A stretch of DNA of 64,000 nt from Paenibacillus sp. PastM-3. GTDB taxonomy: Bacteria; Bacillota; Bacilli; Paenibacillales; Paenibacillaceae. The notes under the pieces are model-generated. The model made no database searches. It saw only the letters and a program-made list of their open reading frames with translations, and was not told the origin of the DNA. This document shows, one piece after another, positions 41,318 through 51,075 of the stretch (position 1 is the stretch's first letter; every line of letters begins with the position of its first letter). The translations under genes were made by a program, and so were the position numbers. The stretch spans positions 186,001 to 250,000 of the forward strand of contig NZ_JARXXP010000002.1 in the NCBI RefSeq assembly GCF_029893965.1, written 5' to 3'.

Positions 41318-42262
41318 TTAATTCGATACCGGAATGGCATCGTAGTATTCTTCCAGCGTAATGCCTCTGGCCGCAATATCCTCTGCGATATCCTTTCCTA
41401 CATAGCGGATATGCCAAGGCTCGTATTTATAGCCGGTGATCGCCTGCTTGCCTTCGGGATAACGGATGATAAAACCGTATTCTGCAGCATGGTCTGCCAG
41501 CCAGTTGGCTTCCTTGGTTCCTCCAAAGCAGCTCTCTGCGGCACATTTGCCATCACTGCCGGATACATCAATCGCCAGTCCCGTCTGATGCTCGCTGTGC
41601 CCGGGAACAGCGCTGTAAGTACGGGCCTTCTCTTCGCCGTCGCGTTTTACATAATTGTTAAACAGCGTGGTCTGCGTCTTCTCGGAACGGTAAGCGGACA
41701 CACCGGCAAGATAAACACCGTCACTCTTGGCACCTGCAAACATCTGCTCCAGGGCAGCAGCCGCCGTCTTGCGCATCATCCGTTTCTCTATCTTCTCCGA
41801 GAAAAGAAACGGAACGTCCGGATAGACCAGATCCGCAGGCTTGTACCCGTCCGGCAGCTTGTACTGTTTATTAACCATGACCGTTACACTGTCCGGCTCG
41901 GCGGCGGTAAGCTCGGCATCAGCCGCCCCGCTGCCGCCCGGAGGCTTGGCTGTTGCGGCCGGCTTCGCGGTTGGTGCAGGATCGGTAAGCTGGACTGTTG
42001 GCGCTGCTGTAGGCTCGCCAGCATTCGGAGAACCGGTCTGCTGTGGTTCAGCAGTGGCAACCGCTGTAGGCTCCGGTACAGCTGATGGCTCAGGGGAGGC
42101 CTCCGGCTGCGCAACCGGCGGAGCCTGAAGCTCATTACCCGTGCCTGCGGAAGCCCCTTCTTCCTGTGAAGCTGAAGGCGACGGGGAGGTATATTTGCCG
42201 ATTCCCCAGCCTATGGCGATAACGGCTATAAATAAAATGACAATTTTGGCGGTTCTGGACAT
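41318..42262 (-). CDS. D-alanyl-D-alanine carboxypeptidase, VanY/LdcB family
   Basis: 314 aa. An N-terminal membrane anchor (residues 6-24) is followed by a long Pro/Ala/Thr/Glu-rich linker (about 27-130), then the zinc peptidase: SAYRSEKTQ, PGHSEHQTGLAIDV with the metal His and Asp, and YEPWHIRYVG with the third ligand. The enzyme trims D-Ala from peptidoglycan stem peptides outside the cell; whether it prefers DD- or LD-bonds is not readable. The linker would place the catalytic domain in the wall. Single-gene unit ending at a terminator. Confidence 0.9.
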   Translation of the reverse strand: MSRTAKIVILFIAVIAIGWGIGKYTSPSPSASQEEGASAGTGNELQAPPVAQPEASPEPSAVPEPTAVATAEPQQTGSPNAGEPTAAPTVQLTDPAPTAKPAATAKPPGGSGAADAELTAAEPDSVTVMVNKQYKLPDGYKPADLVYPDVPFLFSEKIEKRMMRKTAAAALEQMFAGAKSDGVYLAGVSAYRSEKTQTTLFNNYVKRDGEEKARTYSAVPGHSEHQTGLAIDVSGSDGKCAAESCFGGTKEANWLADHAAEYGFIIRYPEGKQAITGYKYEPWHIRYVGKDIAEDIAARGITLEEYYDAIPVSN

Positions 42263-42450
42263 ATGCTGCTTCCTCTCGAGTTGTTTTTTATCGCTAACCT
42301 GCTGCCCTGCGGTGAAACTTTATTTTCAATTTTCATTATAGACAAGCATTACGTCCAAAATGTTTCAAAATATTTAACATACTGTAAGAACCCTGATTCG
42401 GCGACTGCGCCGGCTTTGGGCGGAATCAATCCCGCCAAGAAACAGCAGAA

Positions 42451-42501
42451 AAAAATATTACCACAGGAACGGCCTTATTGCGCCGGCCGCCCCTGTGGTA
42501 A
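42451..42501 (-). terminator. Terminator of the DEAD-box helicase gene
   Basis: TTACCACAGG (42458-42467) pairs perfectly with CCTGTGGTAA (42492-42501); on the minus strand it is followed by TATTTTTTT. Confidence 0.85.
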
Positions 42502-42528
42502 CAAATTCCGATCTGAATCCAGGCGTCT

Positions 42529-44481
42529 TTATCTGGATGAGCCGCGTCCGCCGCGCGAGCCGCCGGAACCGCTGCCGCGCCCGCCGCGGGCAGCCCCGCC
42601 GCTGCTCCGTCCACCGGCATTGTTGCCGCCTTTACCGCCTTTGGCGCTGCCCTGGCTATAGCTGCCGTAGCTGCCTTTGCCGCCCTTGGCACCGGCACTG
42701 TTGCCGCTGCGGGAACCGCCTGCGTTGTTGCCGCCGCGCGAACCGCCGCCCTTGGCAGGCGATGAAGCGCTCCATGCCCCCGCCTCATTGCTGCGGGCCA
42801 CGTTCGCTCTATGTTTCGGGCTGGCCTTGGCCCCGCCCGGATTATAGCCCGCGCCGGAGCCAGCACCCTTGGACGCGCCATAGCTGAAGCCTCCGGCTTC
42901 CTCACCGCGCGATACGTTGGTGCTGTAGCCGCTGCTTGGGCCGCCCTTGGAACCGGCGGCCCCTCTGCCGCCGCGCTTGCCGGCGGCGTTCGCTCCGGCT
43001 GCAGAATCTGCAGCCGGATTGCTGCGGGCGTCGAAGCTGCCGTAGCCGCCGCCCACTCTTGGCTTCGCCGCGCTGCGGCCGGCGGAGTCCCCGCCTCTGC
43101 GCGCCGCTGCGTCATAGGCGCTGCGCTTGCCCGCGGACGCTTCCTTGCGGCCGCGGCCTTCTGCAGGCGCGTCCCAGCCGCCTGCTTCCTGGCCGCGCGC
43201 GCGTCCGCCCTGGCGCGCACCGGCTTCTGCACGCGGCGCTCCGCCGCTGCGTCCCTGGCTGCGCCCGCCGCGCCCGGCACGGGCCGGCTCTGGCGTACCA
43301 CTGCGGCGGCCGCCCCGCGGGGAGCTGCCGCCCTGCACCGAGGTGAATTCGCCGACGCCGAATTCATCCTTCTCGTAGCGGCGGCGGTCCAGCCGCTGGG
43401 AAGTACCGTGCTCGATCAGATCGAGCAGGTTATATTCACGCGGCGAGGCGAAGGTAATCGCCAGGCCTTTGCCGCCGGCCCGGCCGGTCCGGCCGATCCG
43501 GTGGATATAGCTGTCCGCATCCAGCGGCAGGTCATAGTTGAAGATATGGGTAACCCCTTCAACGTCGAGTCCGCGGGCGGCAACGTCCGTAGCAACCAGC
43601 AACTGCAGCTTCGCATCGCGGAACCGCTTCATGACCGCCTCACGCTTGGCCTGAGACAGGTCCCCGTGCAGCTCGTCGCAGTCATAGCCTGCAGCCTGCA
43701 GTGCTTCGTTCAGCTTCGACACCCGGCGCTTGGTCCGGCAGAAAATAATCGCCAGATAAGGACGGTCCCGTTCAATCAGCGCCTGCAGCGCCTCTTCCTT
43801 GTTGCGGTCCGAGACCTCTACAACCTGCTGGCGGATATTCTCCAGCGGAATCGAAGATCCGCTCTTGATGATGATGTCCAGCGGCTCTTTCATATAATTC
43901 GCAGCCAGACGTTTGATCGCATCCGGCATCGTTGCCGAGAACAGCATTGTCTGGCGGCGGTAAGGGACGGACGTAATAATCGTCTCCACATCCTCCAGAA
44001 AGCCCATATGCAGCATCTGGTCTGCTTCATCAAGCACGAGCATTTTGACGCCGCCCAGGTCCAGTGTTTCGCGGCGCAGATGATCCAGCAGTCTGCCCGG
44101 AGTCCCGATAATCAGGTGCCGGCCGCCTTCCAGCTTGCGCAGCTGCTTCTCGACATCCTGCCCGCCGTAGACGGCCAGAATTTTCACGCCTGTATGACGG
44201 GCGAGCTTGCGCGCCTCCTCCGTAATCTGCAGCGCCAGCTCACGCGTCGGCGCAAGAATCAACGCCTGCGGATAAGCTGCTTCTACCCGGATCTTGTCCA
44301 TAATCGGCAGCAGAAAAGCCAGCGTCTTCCCTGTTCCCGTCTTCGCTCTGGCAATGACGTCCAGCCCCTGCACCAGCGGCGGAATCGCTTCCTCCTGTAC
44401 CGGCGTCGGCTTGACGATGCCTTGTCCTTTCAGCAAATCACTCAACACTTCTGAAACTCCCAATCCTTTAAAACCCGGCAA
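42529..44481 (-). CDS. DEAD-box RNA helicase with long Gly/Arg/Ser-rich tail
   Basis: 650 aa. All helicase motifs are present in order: ARAKTGTGKT, PTRELALQI, LDEADQMLHMGF, SAT, and the C-terminal RGLDVEGV and HRIGRTGRAG. After about residue 370 some 280 residues are low complexity, rich in Gly, Ser, Arg and Ala with RGG-like spacing, probably disordered and RNA-binding. Such CshA/DeaD-type helicases unwind structured mRNA and rRNA, especially in the cold. TTG 44481 is best supported (GAGGTG 6 nt upstream); an in-frame ATG at 44541 has no ribosome site. The upstream gap holds a terminator-like hairpin and conserved element copy B. Confidence 0.9.
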   Translation of the reverse strand: MPGFKGLGVSEVLSDLLKGQGIVKPTPVQEEAIPPLVQGLDVIARAKTGTGKTLAFLLPIMDKIRVEAAYPQALILAPTRELALQITEEARKLARHTGVKILAVYGGQDVEKQLRKLEGGRHLIIGTPGRLLDHLRRETLDLGGVKMLVLDEADQMLHMGFLEDVETIITSVPYRRQTMLFSATMPDAIKRLAANYMKEPLDIIIKSGSSIPLENIRQQVVEVSDRNKEEALQALIERDRPYLAIIFCRTKRRVSKLNEALQAAGYDCDELHGDLSQAKREAVMKRFRDAKLQLLVATDVAARGLDVEGVTHIFNYDLPLDADSYIHRIGRTGRAGGKGLAITFASPREYNLLDLIEHGTSQRLDRRRYEKDEFGVGEFTSVQGGSSPRGGRRSGTPEPARAGRGGRSQGRSGGAPRAEAGARQGGRARGQEAGGWDAPAEGRGRKEASAGKRSAYDAAARRGGDSAGRSAAKPRVGGGYGSFDARSNPAADSAAGANAAGKRGGRGAAGSKGGPSSGYSTNVSRGEEAGGFSYGASKGAGSGAGYNPGGAKASPKHRANVARSNEAGAWSASSPAKGGGSRGGNNAGGSRSGNSAGAKGGKGSYGSYSQGSAKGGKGGNNAGGRSSGGAARGGRGSGSGGSRGGRGSSR

Positions 44482-44580
44482 TTGCTCCACCTCACTAAAT
44501 TTGTTAATCTGTCCTGTTACCCATAACCTATAGGCATCCATGTCCGGAGTAATGTACTCAACTTCCCTTTAGGGGCAAAT

Positions 44581-44615
44581 AAAAGCGGAAGAACCCGCCT
44601 CCACGGGTCCTTCCG
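44581..44615 (-). terminator. Terminator-like hairpin upstream of the helicase gene
   Basis: CGGAAG/CTTCCG and ACCCG/CGGGT arms; on the minus strand it is followed by CTTTTATTTG. It is 340 bp after the aarF-like gene stop and 100 bp before the helicase start, so it could end the upstream transcript or attenuate the helicase leader. Confidence 0.65.
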
Positions 44616-44791
44616 TCCCTTGTGCCGCCCTATGCCCACCAGAAGTGCGGTCAAAGTACGGTTTCTGGGGCAGCAGCGATCCACCGGACATTCATGACGG
44701 CATTCCTTTTGCGTTCCATTACACTCTATACAATAGTCTGTCCGGCCTGCAGCTCCCGGAAACAGTAAGCCAAGTAAAAACGGCTTTGCCC

Positions 44792-44866
44792 GTCCTGAAC
44801 AGGACGGAATCCGTTTCTGCGCGAAATATAAGGATAATTTATAGTGTAGAACATATACATTCTTAT
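44792..44866. repeat. Copy B of an unassigned 75-bp conserved element
   Basis: Ungapped match to 29155-29229 (see copy A). Here CGTCCTGAACAGGACG is a perfect hairpin, and AAGGATAA (44829) can pair with TTATCCTT (44879-44886). On the minus strand a possible promoter (TACACA, 17 bp, TACAAT) lies just upstream, near 44896-44924. The element is in the 44482-44953 gap before the helicase gene. Confidence 0.6.
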
Positions 44867-44953
44867 ATTTTTAGAAAGTTATCCTTCTTATTGTACTTGA
44901 TCTTGGCGTCTTTGTGTAAATTGCCTGAAAATAATAATTTGACCCAGCAGCAG

Positions 44954-46630
44954 CTAAAAGCGCCCCGACTTGAAAATCGACAGCAGCAGCCAGATGACCA
45001 TCAGCAGCGCAATGACCGAACCGATCTCGACAGTAGGAAAATCCCACAGCAGCGACGGCTCGCCGCGCAGGGAAGAGCCGATAATCAGGCCGGCCATAAT
45101 GATGCTGAAGGCCAGCAGCACAATGCTGAACGACAGCCGGTTGCCGACCCGGCTGAATTTGTGCTCCAGATCTTTAAGCTCCGGCAGTCCGACCTCAACC
45201 TTCAGCTTGCCGCTGCTGATCAGCGCCGACAGCTGGCGGGCCTGGGAAGGCAGCTCAATCAGGCTCTCGGCCAGATCGGCTACGCCGCCAAGGAGCTTGC
45301 GCTGCACCCGGGTGCTGCTGAAGCGCTGCTTCACCAGCTGTTTGCCGAAAGGCTCGGCCATCTGCACAATGCTGAAGGCCGGGTCCAGATTGGCCACAAC
45401 CCCCTCAAGCGTCAGCATCGTTTTACCGAGCATCGCGAGGTCGGGCGGAATAACCAGCCTGTGCTTTCTGGCAATGCCGAACAGATCATTCAGCGCCTTG
45501 CCGATGCTGACCTGGTTGAACGGGATATCATAATACGACTCACGCAGCCGGTCCATATCATCCCGCAGAGAGGCGCGGTCGGCATTCTCCGGAATGACAC
45601 CCAGACGCAGAATAGCCCGTACCATGGAGTCGGTATTCCTGCGCATCAGCGCAATCACCAGGGCAGACAGGCCGTCCTTCATTTCTTCACTGAGCCGCCC
45701 GACCATTCCGAAATCAATGAGCGCCAGCTTGCCGTTGTCCAGCAGCATCACGTTGCCGGGATGCGGATCGGCATGAAAGAAGCCGTGAATAAAAATCTGG
45801 TCCAGCATCATTTCGACCAGCTGCCGGGCAATGGTCTTCAGCTTCAGCCCCCGCTCCAGCAGCTCCTCCCGGCGGTTCAGCGTAATGCCGCTGACGTATT
45901 CCATCGTCAGAACTCTGGCCGAGCTAAAGTCCCAGTAGATCGCCGGAATCGCTACTTTGGACTTGGCCTGATCCGGCTGCTGGGCGGCAATGCGCTCCGC
46001 ATTACGGCCCTCCTGCGCGTAATCCAGCTCAGCCAGCAGGGAGCGCGAGAACTCCTCGGTCATCCGGGCCAGCCCGTATTGCTTGGCCCAGTCCAGTTTT
46101 TTCTCAGCCAGGATGCTTAAATCCTGAAGAATTTCAAGGTCGCGGTGCATCGTGCGTGTGACACCGGGACGCTGTATTTTGACCGCCACATGCCGGCCCC
46201 CGTGCAGCACTGCCCGGTGTACCTGGCCGATCGAGGCCGCCGCAATCGGCGTATTATCAAAGGCTTCAAAAATATCATGCAGCGGCTGGTCCAGCTCCTG
46301 CTCCAGAATACTGCGTGCAGTCTCCGCCGGGAACGGCGGTACGCTGTCCTGCAGCTTGACCAGCTCGGCAATAATGGATTCAGGCAGCAGATCGGAGCGG
46401 GTGCTGGCAAGCTGCCCCAGCTTAACAAAGGTCGGCCCCAGATCCTCCAGCACCCGCCGGATGCGTTCCCCGAGCGTCAGGGCGGCGTGGGCCTCATGCG
46501 TCATAATCCGGCGCGGCAGGGACAATACGTGGTAGAGACCCAGTTCCTCCACCATATAGCCGAAGCCATGACGCATAAGCGCCATGGCAATGGTCCGGTA
46601 CCTCCCGGCATGTCTGATTCGTACTGCCAT
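44954..46630 (-). CDS. AarF/UbiB/ABC1-family atypical kinase
   Basis: 558 aa. The family-specific KxGQ motif is in GPTFVKLGQLASTRSDLLP, the Ala-rich nucleotide loop in AAASIGQVHRA, followed by VAVKIQRPGV, then HADPHPGNVML and LIDFGMVGRL for the catalytic and metal-binding loops. Two membrane helices end the protein (about 500-555). UbiB-type proteins have ATPase activity linked to isoprenoid quinone or lipid handling at the membrane; Firmicutes use menaquinone, so the exact role is open. It starts right after the phasin-like gene stop, so the two form an operon. Confidence 0.9.
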   Translation of the reverse strand: MAVRIRHAGRYRTIAMALMRHGFGYMVEELGLYHVLSLPRRIMTHEAHAALTLGERIRRVLEDLGPTFVKLGQLASTRSDLLPESIIAELVKLQDSVPPFPAETARSILEQELDQPLHDIFEAFDNTPIAAASIGQVHRAVLHGGRHVAVKIQRPGVTRTMHRDLEILQDLSILAEKKLDWAKQYGLARMTEEFSRSLLAELDYAQEGRNAERIAAQQPDQAKSKVAIPAIYWDFSSARVLTMEYVSGITLNRREELLERGLKLKTIARQLVEMMLDQIFIHGFFHADPHPGNVMLLDNGKLALIDFGMVGRLSEEMKDGLSALVIALMRRNTDSMVRAILRLGVIPENADRASLRDDMDRLRESYYDIPFNQVSIGKALNDLFGIARKHRLVIPPDLAMLGKTMLTLEGVVANLDPAFSIVQMAEPFGKQLVKQRFSSTRVQRKLLGGVADLAESLIELPSQARQLSALISSGKLKVEVGLPELKDLEHKFSRVGNRLSFSIVLLAFSIIMAGLIIGSSLRGEPSLLWDFPTVEIGSVIALLMVIWLLLSIFKSGRF

Positions 46631-47017
46631 TTAATCCGTACGCGTATCCGTAATAAGATCTTCAGTGGAACCGGGAGAATCAGAGACTGGGGCCGGTGGA
46701 GCATCAGCAGAAGCGCCTTCCAGCTCGGCTACACGGCGCTCCAGAACAGCAATCCGTGCCTCCAGCCCGGCGATATCGCTCTGCACAGGCACCTTCAGAT
46801 CCTTGAGTACCCGCTGAACCTGCTCCTGCACGGCTGTCTTGAACGCACCGCGTTCTTCTTCGCCGCGCTCAACAAGCCGGTCAATCAGCGCTCTGGATTC
46901 AGTGGGAGCCAGTTCCCCGCGTTTCACCAGCTCATCTACTGCCTTCTCAACCTTTTCCTTGCTGACAATGGTGAGGCCTACTCCTAATGAGATTGCTTTT
47001 TTGAACAAATCACTCAT
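46631..47017 (-). CDS. Phasin-like coiled-coil protein
   Basis: 128 aa. An N-terminal amphipathic helix (FKKAISLGVGLTIVSKEKVE) is followed by a charged coiled coil (about residues 35-100) with heptad-like LEARIAVLERRVAELEG, and a Pro/Ser/Asp-rich tail. This resembles the small 'phasin family / polyhydroxyalkanoate synthesis regulator' proteins that sit upstream of AarF kinases in Bacillales. It may modulate or localise the kinase; nothing in the window suggests polyester synthesis. ATG 47017 has GGGAGG upstream. Confidence 0.7.
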   Translation of the reverse strand: MSDLFKKAISLGVGLTIVSKEKVEKAVDELVKRGELAPTESRALIDRLVERGEEERGAFKTAVQEQVQRVLKDLKVPVQSDIAGLEARIAVLERRVAELEGASADAPPAPVSDSPGSTEDLITDTRTD

Positions 47018-47120
47018 CGCTATTTCCTCCCAAAGAATACAGTTATGGATAAAGTATACCCCTTGACGGCCTATTTCACAAAATTTGGGCTGCAAGGGGC
47101 ATGGTTACTCTCAAATGTGG

Positions 47121-47753
47121 TTATCTTGGAATGCGCGCCGCCCAGGTGGCCGCCCCCAGAATCAGCTTGCGGACCGCAGGATGGCGGAATGTGGGCTCAT
47201 GATGGCCGGGCATCAGGAATACAACCCGTCCTTGCCCGTAACGGTGGCACCAGGCTGCCGGATAAGTCTCTCCGTCAGCCTCGTATTCCAGCAGCACGGT
47301 CTTTTCGGTGAACGGATCGAACTCGAAGCGGTAAGGCTCCTCGTCCAGCTTGAAATCTTCAATGCCTTCTGTAATATCATGCTCGTGCACTTTGAAGTTC
47401 AGTGGAGCGTACGGCGGGTGGGTTGTAAATCTGGCTCCGATCAGGCCGGCCAGCTCGTAGCGTTTGGCCAGTGAAATGCCGGTATGCAGCACGATCAGCC
47501 CGCCCCCTCCGCTCACATAACTCAGCAGACCTGCGGTCTGCTGGGGGGAAACCGTCTCATTCCACAGCTCGTTATAAGCTATGCATAAATCGTATCCGGC
47601 CAGGTGCTCACCGAGCATCAGTTTTTTATTCTCCGAACACTGAACGGTCAGCAGATCGTTCAGAATTTCACCGATTTGCTGATCCACACCCTGCAGAGGG
47701 TGGAAACGGGGATGGGTGTAGTCACCCAGGAGCAGGCATTTTCTCTTGTCCAT
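47121..47753 (-). CDS. ThuA-like class I glutamine amidotransferase-fold protein
   Basis: 210 aa. GDYTHPRFHPL, the LLSYVSGGGGLIVLHTGIS segment and a late PAAWCHRYGQGRVVFLMPGH are typical of the ThuA (trehalose utilisation) family, whose members keep a flavodoxin/GATase-like fold without the catalytic Cys. Biochemical roles vary: ThuA helps convert trehalose or other disaccharides to keto-sugars. No sugar operon is adjacent, so the substrate is open. Monocistronic between the phasin-like and hemD genes. Confidence 0.82.
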   Translation of the reverse strand: MDKRKCLLLGDYTHPRFHPLQGVDQQIGEILNDLLTVQCSENKKLMLGEHLAGYDLCIAYNELWNETVSPQQTAGLLSYVSGGGGLIVLHTGISLAKRYELAGLIGARFTTHPPYAPLNFKVHEHDITEGIEDFKLDEEPYRFEFDPFTEKTVLLEYEADGETYPAAWCHRYGQGRVVFLMPGHHEPTFRHPAVRKLILGAATWAARIPR

Positions 47754-47907
47754 AGGGATCCTCCTTCATAATTCTGTCCACATAATTTGTCGTATACGTT
47801 GCTACTATTCTAAGGAAAACTGCCAAGGATGTCCATGATGACACAAGGTAATCCCATAACCCGTGCATGAATAAATGCCAGCCGGCGGCAGCGCCCGCAA
47901 AAACAAA

Positions 47908-47929
47908 TCCCGCTCCGGCAGGAGCGGGA
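47908..47929 (-). terminator. Terminator of hemD
   Basis: TCCCGCTCC (47908-47916) pairs with GGAGCGGGA (47921-47929); the minus strand continues into TTTGTTTTTG. Confidence 0.8.
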
Positions 47930-47947
47930 ACAACACTCTTTACTCAC

Positions 47948-48760
47948 TTAACGGCCTGCGGCCACATAACGCCCCAGCTCCACGAACATGCTGCCCATCC
48001 GTTCATGCTCAGGCATAATGATTCTCTGCACGCCTTCCTCCTTCAGCGCCTGGGAGGTGATTTTGCCTACAGACACCGCCAGCACTTCACGCTCAAAAGC
48101 CTCCAGCATCTGCGTAAGCTTTCCATGCTCCTGTGCATACTGTGACAAAAAGCGGAATTGCGGCGCACTGGTGAATGCCACCGCGTTCACCTTCGCCTCA
48201 AGGATCTCGGTAAGCAGCAGCTCCAGCGCCCCCGGCTCAGGCGGAGTATGGCGGTAAGGCTGTACTTCCCGGACTGAAGCTCCGGCTGCCTCCAGCCAGG
48301 CAATCAGCCGGGGAGCGGGTTCTCCATGCAGCTGCAGCACAACCTCCTTGCCCGCAAGATCGAATTCCTGCAGGCCGCGGATCAGTCCGCTGGTGCTTCC
48401 GTCATCATCACGTACAGCGGGGACAAGCCCGCGCTTCTTCAAGGCATTGACGGTCTTATATCCCCTGGCTGCAATGGAAGAAGCGGAGAGCACCTCCAGA
48501 AAACGGCTGCCGAGCCCCATATCCTCAGCCATGCCGAACAGCGCATCCAGCCCCATGCCGGTAGTCAAAACCGCCCAGTCAGGCGGCTGCTGTGTCCAGG
48601 AGTTCAGCCCTTCACGCAGCGCCCCGTCATCCAGAAAAACCGTCCCTTGGGCCGGGCGGAACAGCGGGATGCCGCCCATATTCCCGACCAGCCTGGCCAT
48701 TTCCTCCGATTTGCGCGGACCCGCAAGGGCGACGGTAATCCCCTTCAATTGCTCTGCCAT
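47948..48760 (-). CDS. hemD: Uroporphyrinogen-III synthase-like protein
   Basis: 270 aa, HemD fold. GITVALAGPRKSEEMARLV at the N-terminus, VLTTGMGLDALF in the first domain, and the late VNAVAFTSAPQFRFLSQY are the poorly conserved but recognisable landmarks of uroporphyrinogen-III synthase, which closes the tetrapyrrole ring on the way to heme, siroheme and B12. It is away from other hem genes, so it may be a second HemD-like protein rather than the main enzyme. The link to B12 is notable because the carotenoid repressor needs cobalamin, but this is only an association. Confidence 0.75.
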   Translation of the reverse strand: MAEQLKGITVALAGPRKSEEMARLVGNMGGIPLFRPAQGTVFLDDGALREGLNSWTQQPPDWAVLTTGMGLDALFGMAEDMGLGSRFLEVLSASSIAARGYKTVNALKKRGLVPAVRDDDGSTSGLIRGLQEFDLAGKEVVLQLHGEPAPRLIAWLEAAGASVREVQPYRHTPPEPGALELLLTEILEAKVNAVAFTSAPQFRFLSQYAQEHGKLTQMLEAFEREVLAVSVGKITSQALKEEGVQRIIMPEHERMGSMFVELGRYVAAGR

Positions 48761-48851
48761 TATCTTAGCTCCCCCTCGTTAACCCTGCATTGTTGTCTAC
48801 CAGTATACTTGCAAAGGGTGTAAAAAGAAAAGCGCCGTGAAAGCTATTTCT

Positions 48852-50846
48852 TCACTGTTCCTTCTTTGCGGAATACAGATTGAAGCGGCTTACCAGCTTC
48901 TGCAGCTCCTCGGCCAGATGGTTCAAATTGGCCGTCGATGACGAAATCTCCTGGACGGCTGCAAGCTGCTCCTGGGCTGCGGCAGAGATTGTCTCGGTAT
49001 TCTCGGCTGCCTCCCTCGATATACTGCCAATCTCGCCGATCGCCCGCTCCATGCTGGCTGCTTCTGCCGCCAGGGTATGCACAGCTCCGCCCATGGCATC
49101 AATCTTCTCCGCCGCCCCTTTCACTGCCCTGCGGATCCGCGAGAAGGAGCGTCCGGTGGTATCGACTGCCATAATGCCGTCCGATACCCGGCTCTTGGCA
49201 TCTTCCATCGTGGCCGTAGCCTGCTGCATCTCCTCGTTAATGGAGGAGATCTGCTCCGAAATCATCCGTGCCGATTTCTCGGATTCTTCCGCCAGCTTGC
49301 GGACCTCGGAAGCGACGACGGCGAAGCCGCGCCCCTGCTCCCCTGCCCGCGCCGCCTCAATAGAAGCGTTAAGGGCAAGCAGATTGGTCTGGCGGGATAT
49401 TCCTGTAATGACACCGACCATGCCTTGAATCTGCTCTGTGCGTGTGTTCAGCTTGTCAATTACAGTCCCAAGCTCCTCCACAGTTTCATGTATGCCATTG
49501 ATTTTGTCTACAACGCTGATTACCGATTCATTCCCTTCCGCAGCGGACAGCGAGGTCTTGTCCATCATATCCGATACCTGCTCCATGAAGCTGGAAATAT
49601 TCTGGACTTCACTTGCGGTAGCGGCGGTGCTCTCTGTTCCCTTAGTAATACTGTCCAACTGGCGCTCCGTGCCGGCGGCAACCTCCTGGATGGCTACCGT
49701 AACATGCTCGATAGCCCTGGTGGTCTGGTCAGCTCCGGCTGCCAGCTCCTCGGCGGAGGAGGACACATCATCAGTCATCTCCTGCACACTGATAATCATC
49801 TCCCGCAGGCTTGCGACCATCGCCCGGAAATGGTCCGCGAGCATGCCGATCTCATCCCGGCGGAACGTCCCGATATCCTCTGAGAGATCCCCCTGGGCAA
49901 TTACTGCTGTAGCTTTACGGAGACGGGCCAGCGGACGCAGAATGGACTGCACATTAATGTAGATCAGGATCAGTGCCAGTGCAACCGAGATACCAACGAC
50001 CAGAAAAGCCGTCTGCCGTATCTCCTCAGTCGCACCGGATATCTCGCTTTTATCAATTGTGCCTCCGATTCTCCAGCCGGTCAGCTCATTTTGCATAAAC
50101 GTCATTTTTTTGTCCGAACCCTTGAAGACGTAATCGAAAGAACCTCTTTCTGCTTCGTACAATTTTTTGATAACCGGCTCGGAGGATTCCTTCCCGATCT
50201 GTTCCGTCGGATGCACCAGAAACTTCTTGCTGCTGTCCACAATGAAGATATAGCCCTGCTTGCCTACTTTGATGCTTGTAAGCTCTGCCAGTGCCGACAG
50301 GTCCAGATCAAGCGCCACTACCCCGTTTCCGCCCTCCAGCACAGCCGAAATGGCAATCGCCGTTTCATTATTCACGGTCTGAAAGGCAGGAGAAATGACG
50401 ATGCCGCCGCCATTCTTCAGGGCATTTACATAGTAGTTCTCTTTACGGGGGTCATAGCCCTCCGGCCGCGCAGCCTCAGAGGCATGCAGTGCCCCTGCAC
50501 GGCTGGTTCCCACATAAACATCCAGCACATCCGGATGCAGCGCTGCATATTCCTTCAGCCGTTCCGTAATACCGGCCGGTGTGCCTGCAGATTCAGCATT
50601 GATCTCATCAGCAGACAGCTGGGCCGCGAAATACTTGATATCATTTATTTTGGATCCGATGTTGGCATTGATAATTTCATTAACTGCTGCAACACTCTCG
50701 GATGCGTTATTCACCAGCTGTTCTTCCACTTTGCCGCTGGCTGATTGGTAGGTCTGCCAGCCGATAATCAGGCTGGGGGCCAGAAGGACTAGCAGGTATG
50801 TAAGAGTAAGCTTCATACGGATGTTAACATGGAATCTTTTGCCCAA
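48852..50846 (-). CDS. Methyl-accepting chemotaxis protein with extracellular Cache domain
   Basis: 664 aa. Membrane helices at about residues 12-30 and 280-300 enclose a double Cache-like sensor ([15 protein letters not shown], then [17 protein letters not shown]). A HAMP domain follows, then the signalling hairpin with [20 protein letters not shown] and [19 protein letters not shown], the CheA/CheW contact tip. Cache sensors usually bind amino or carboxylic acids. The start is TTG 50846; ATG 50816 is also possible, and neither has a strong ribosome site. It lies between hemD and the PerR-like gene, with no chemotaxis partners nearby. Confidence 0.93.
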   Translation of the reverse strand: MGKRFHVNIRMKLTLTYLLVLLAPSLIIGWQTYQSASGKVEEQLVNNASESVAAVNEIINANIGSKINDIKYFAAQLSADEINAESAGTPAGITERLKEYAALHPDVLDVYVGTSRAGALHASEAARPEGYDPRKENYYVNALKNGGGIVISPAFQTVNNETAIAISAVLEGGNGVVALDLDLSALAELTSIKVGKQGYIFIVDSSKKFLVHPTEQIGKESSEPVIKKLYEAERGSFDYVFKGSDKKMTFMQNELTGWRIGGTIDKSEISGATEEIRQTAFLVVGISVALALILIYINVQSILRPLARLRKATAVIAQGDLSEDIGTFRRDEIGMLADHFRAMVASLREMIISVQEMTDDVSSSAEELAAGADQTTRAIEHVTVAIQEVAAGTERQLDSITKGTESTAATASEVQNISSFMEQVSDMMDKTSLSAAEGNESVISVVDKINGIHETVEELGTVIDKLNTRTEQIQGMVGVITGISRQTNLLALNASIEAARAGEQGRGFAVVASEVRKLAEESEKSARMISEQISSINEEMQQATATMEDAKSRVSDGIMAVDTTGRSFSRIRRAVKGAAEKIDAMGGAVHTLAAEAASMERAIGEIGSISREAAENTETISAAAQEQLAAVQEISSSTANLNHLAEELQKLVSRFNLYSAKKEQ

Positions 50847-50991
50847 GGTGCTTCACGCTCTCTTTCGTTTAGGTCCTAAGTATGAGTTGTTTGCCATGTT
50901 ATATAATTATATACCGCTGTCGAAAACCCTTTTTCAAAGCAGAAATTATTGTTATTATGCTATTTTATCTGAGAATTTTCATATGAACAGC

Positions 50992-51021
50992 AAAAGACCG
51001 CATCAATGAAAGCGGTCTTTT
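50992..51021 (-). terminator. Terminator of the PerR-like gene
   Basis: AAAAGACCGC (50992-51001) pairs with GCGGTCTTTT (51012-51021); T-rich on both strands. Confidence 0.8.
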
Positions 51022-51075
51022 GCTATATCTATATTGAAGTATCAGCCCCCGGACCGCAAGACTGCAGCCCTGGTC

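Noticed and set aside
42811..44454. 547-codon open frame on the plus strand opposite the helicase
   Set aside because: Arg/Ala/Leu-rich translation with no recognisable domain; it mirrors GC-rich codon use of the real DEAD-box gene on the minus strand.
44645..46120. 491-codon plus-strand frame covering element B and the aarF-like gene
   Set aside because: Mostly antisense to a clear kinase gene. Only the short VLNRT segment is noteworthy, and it is reported as the conserved element.
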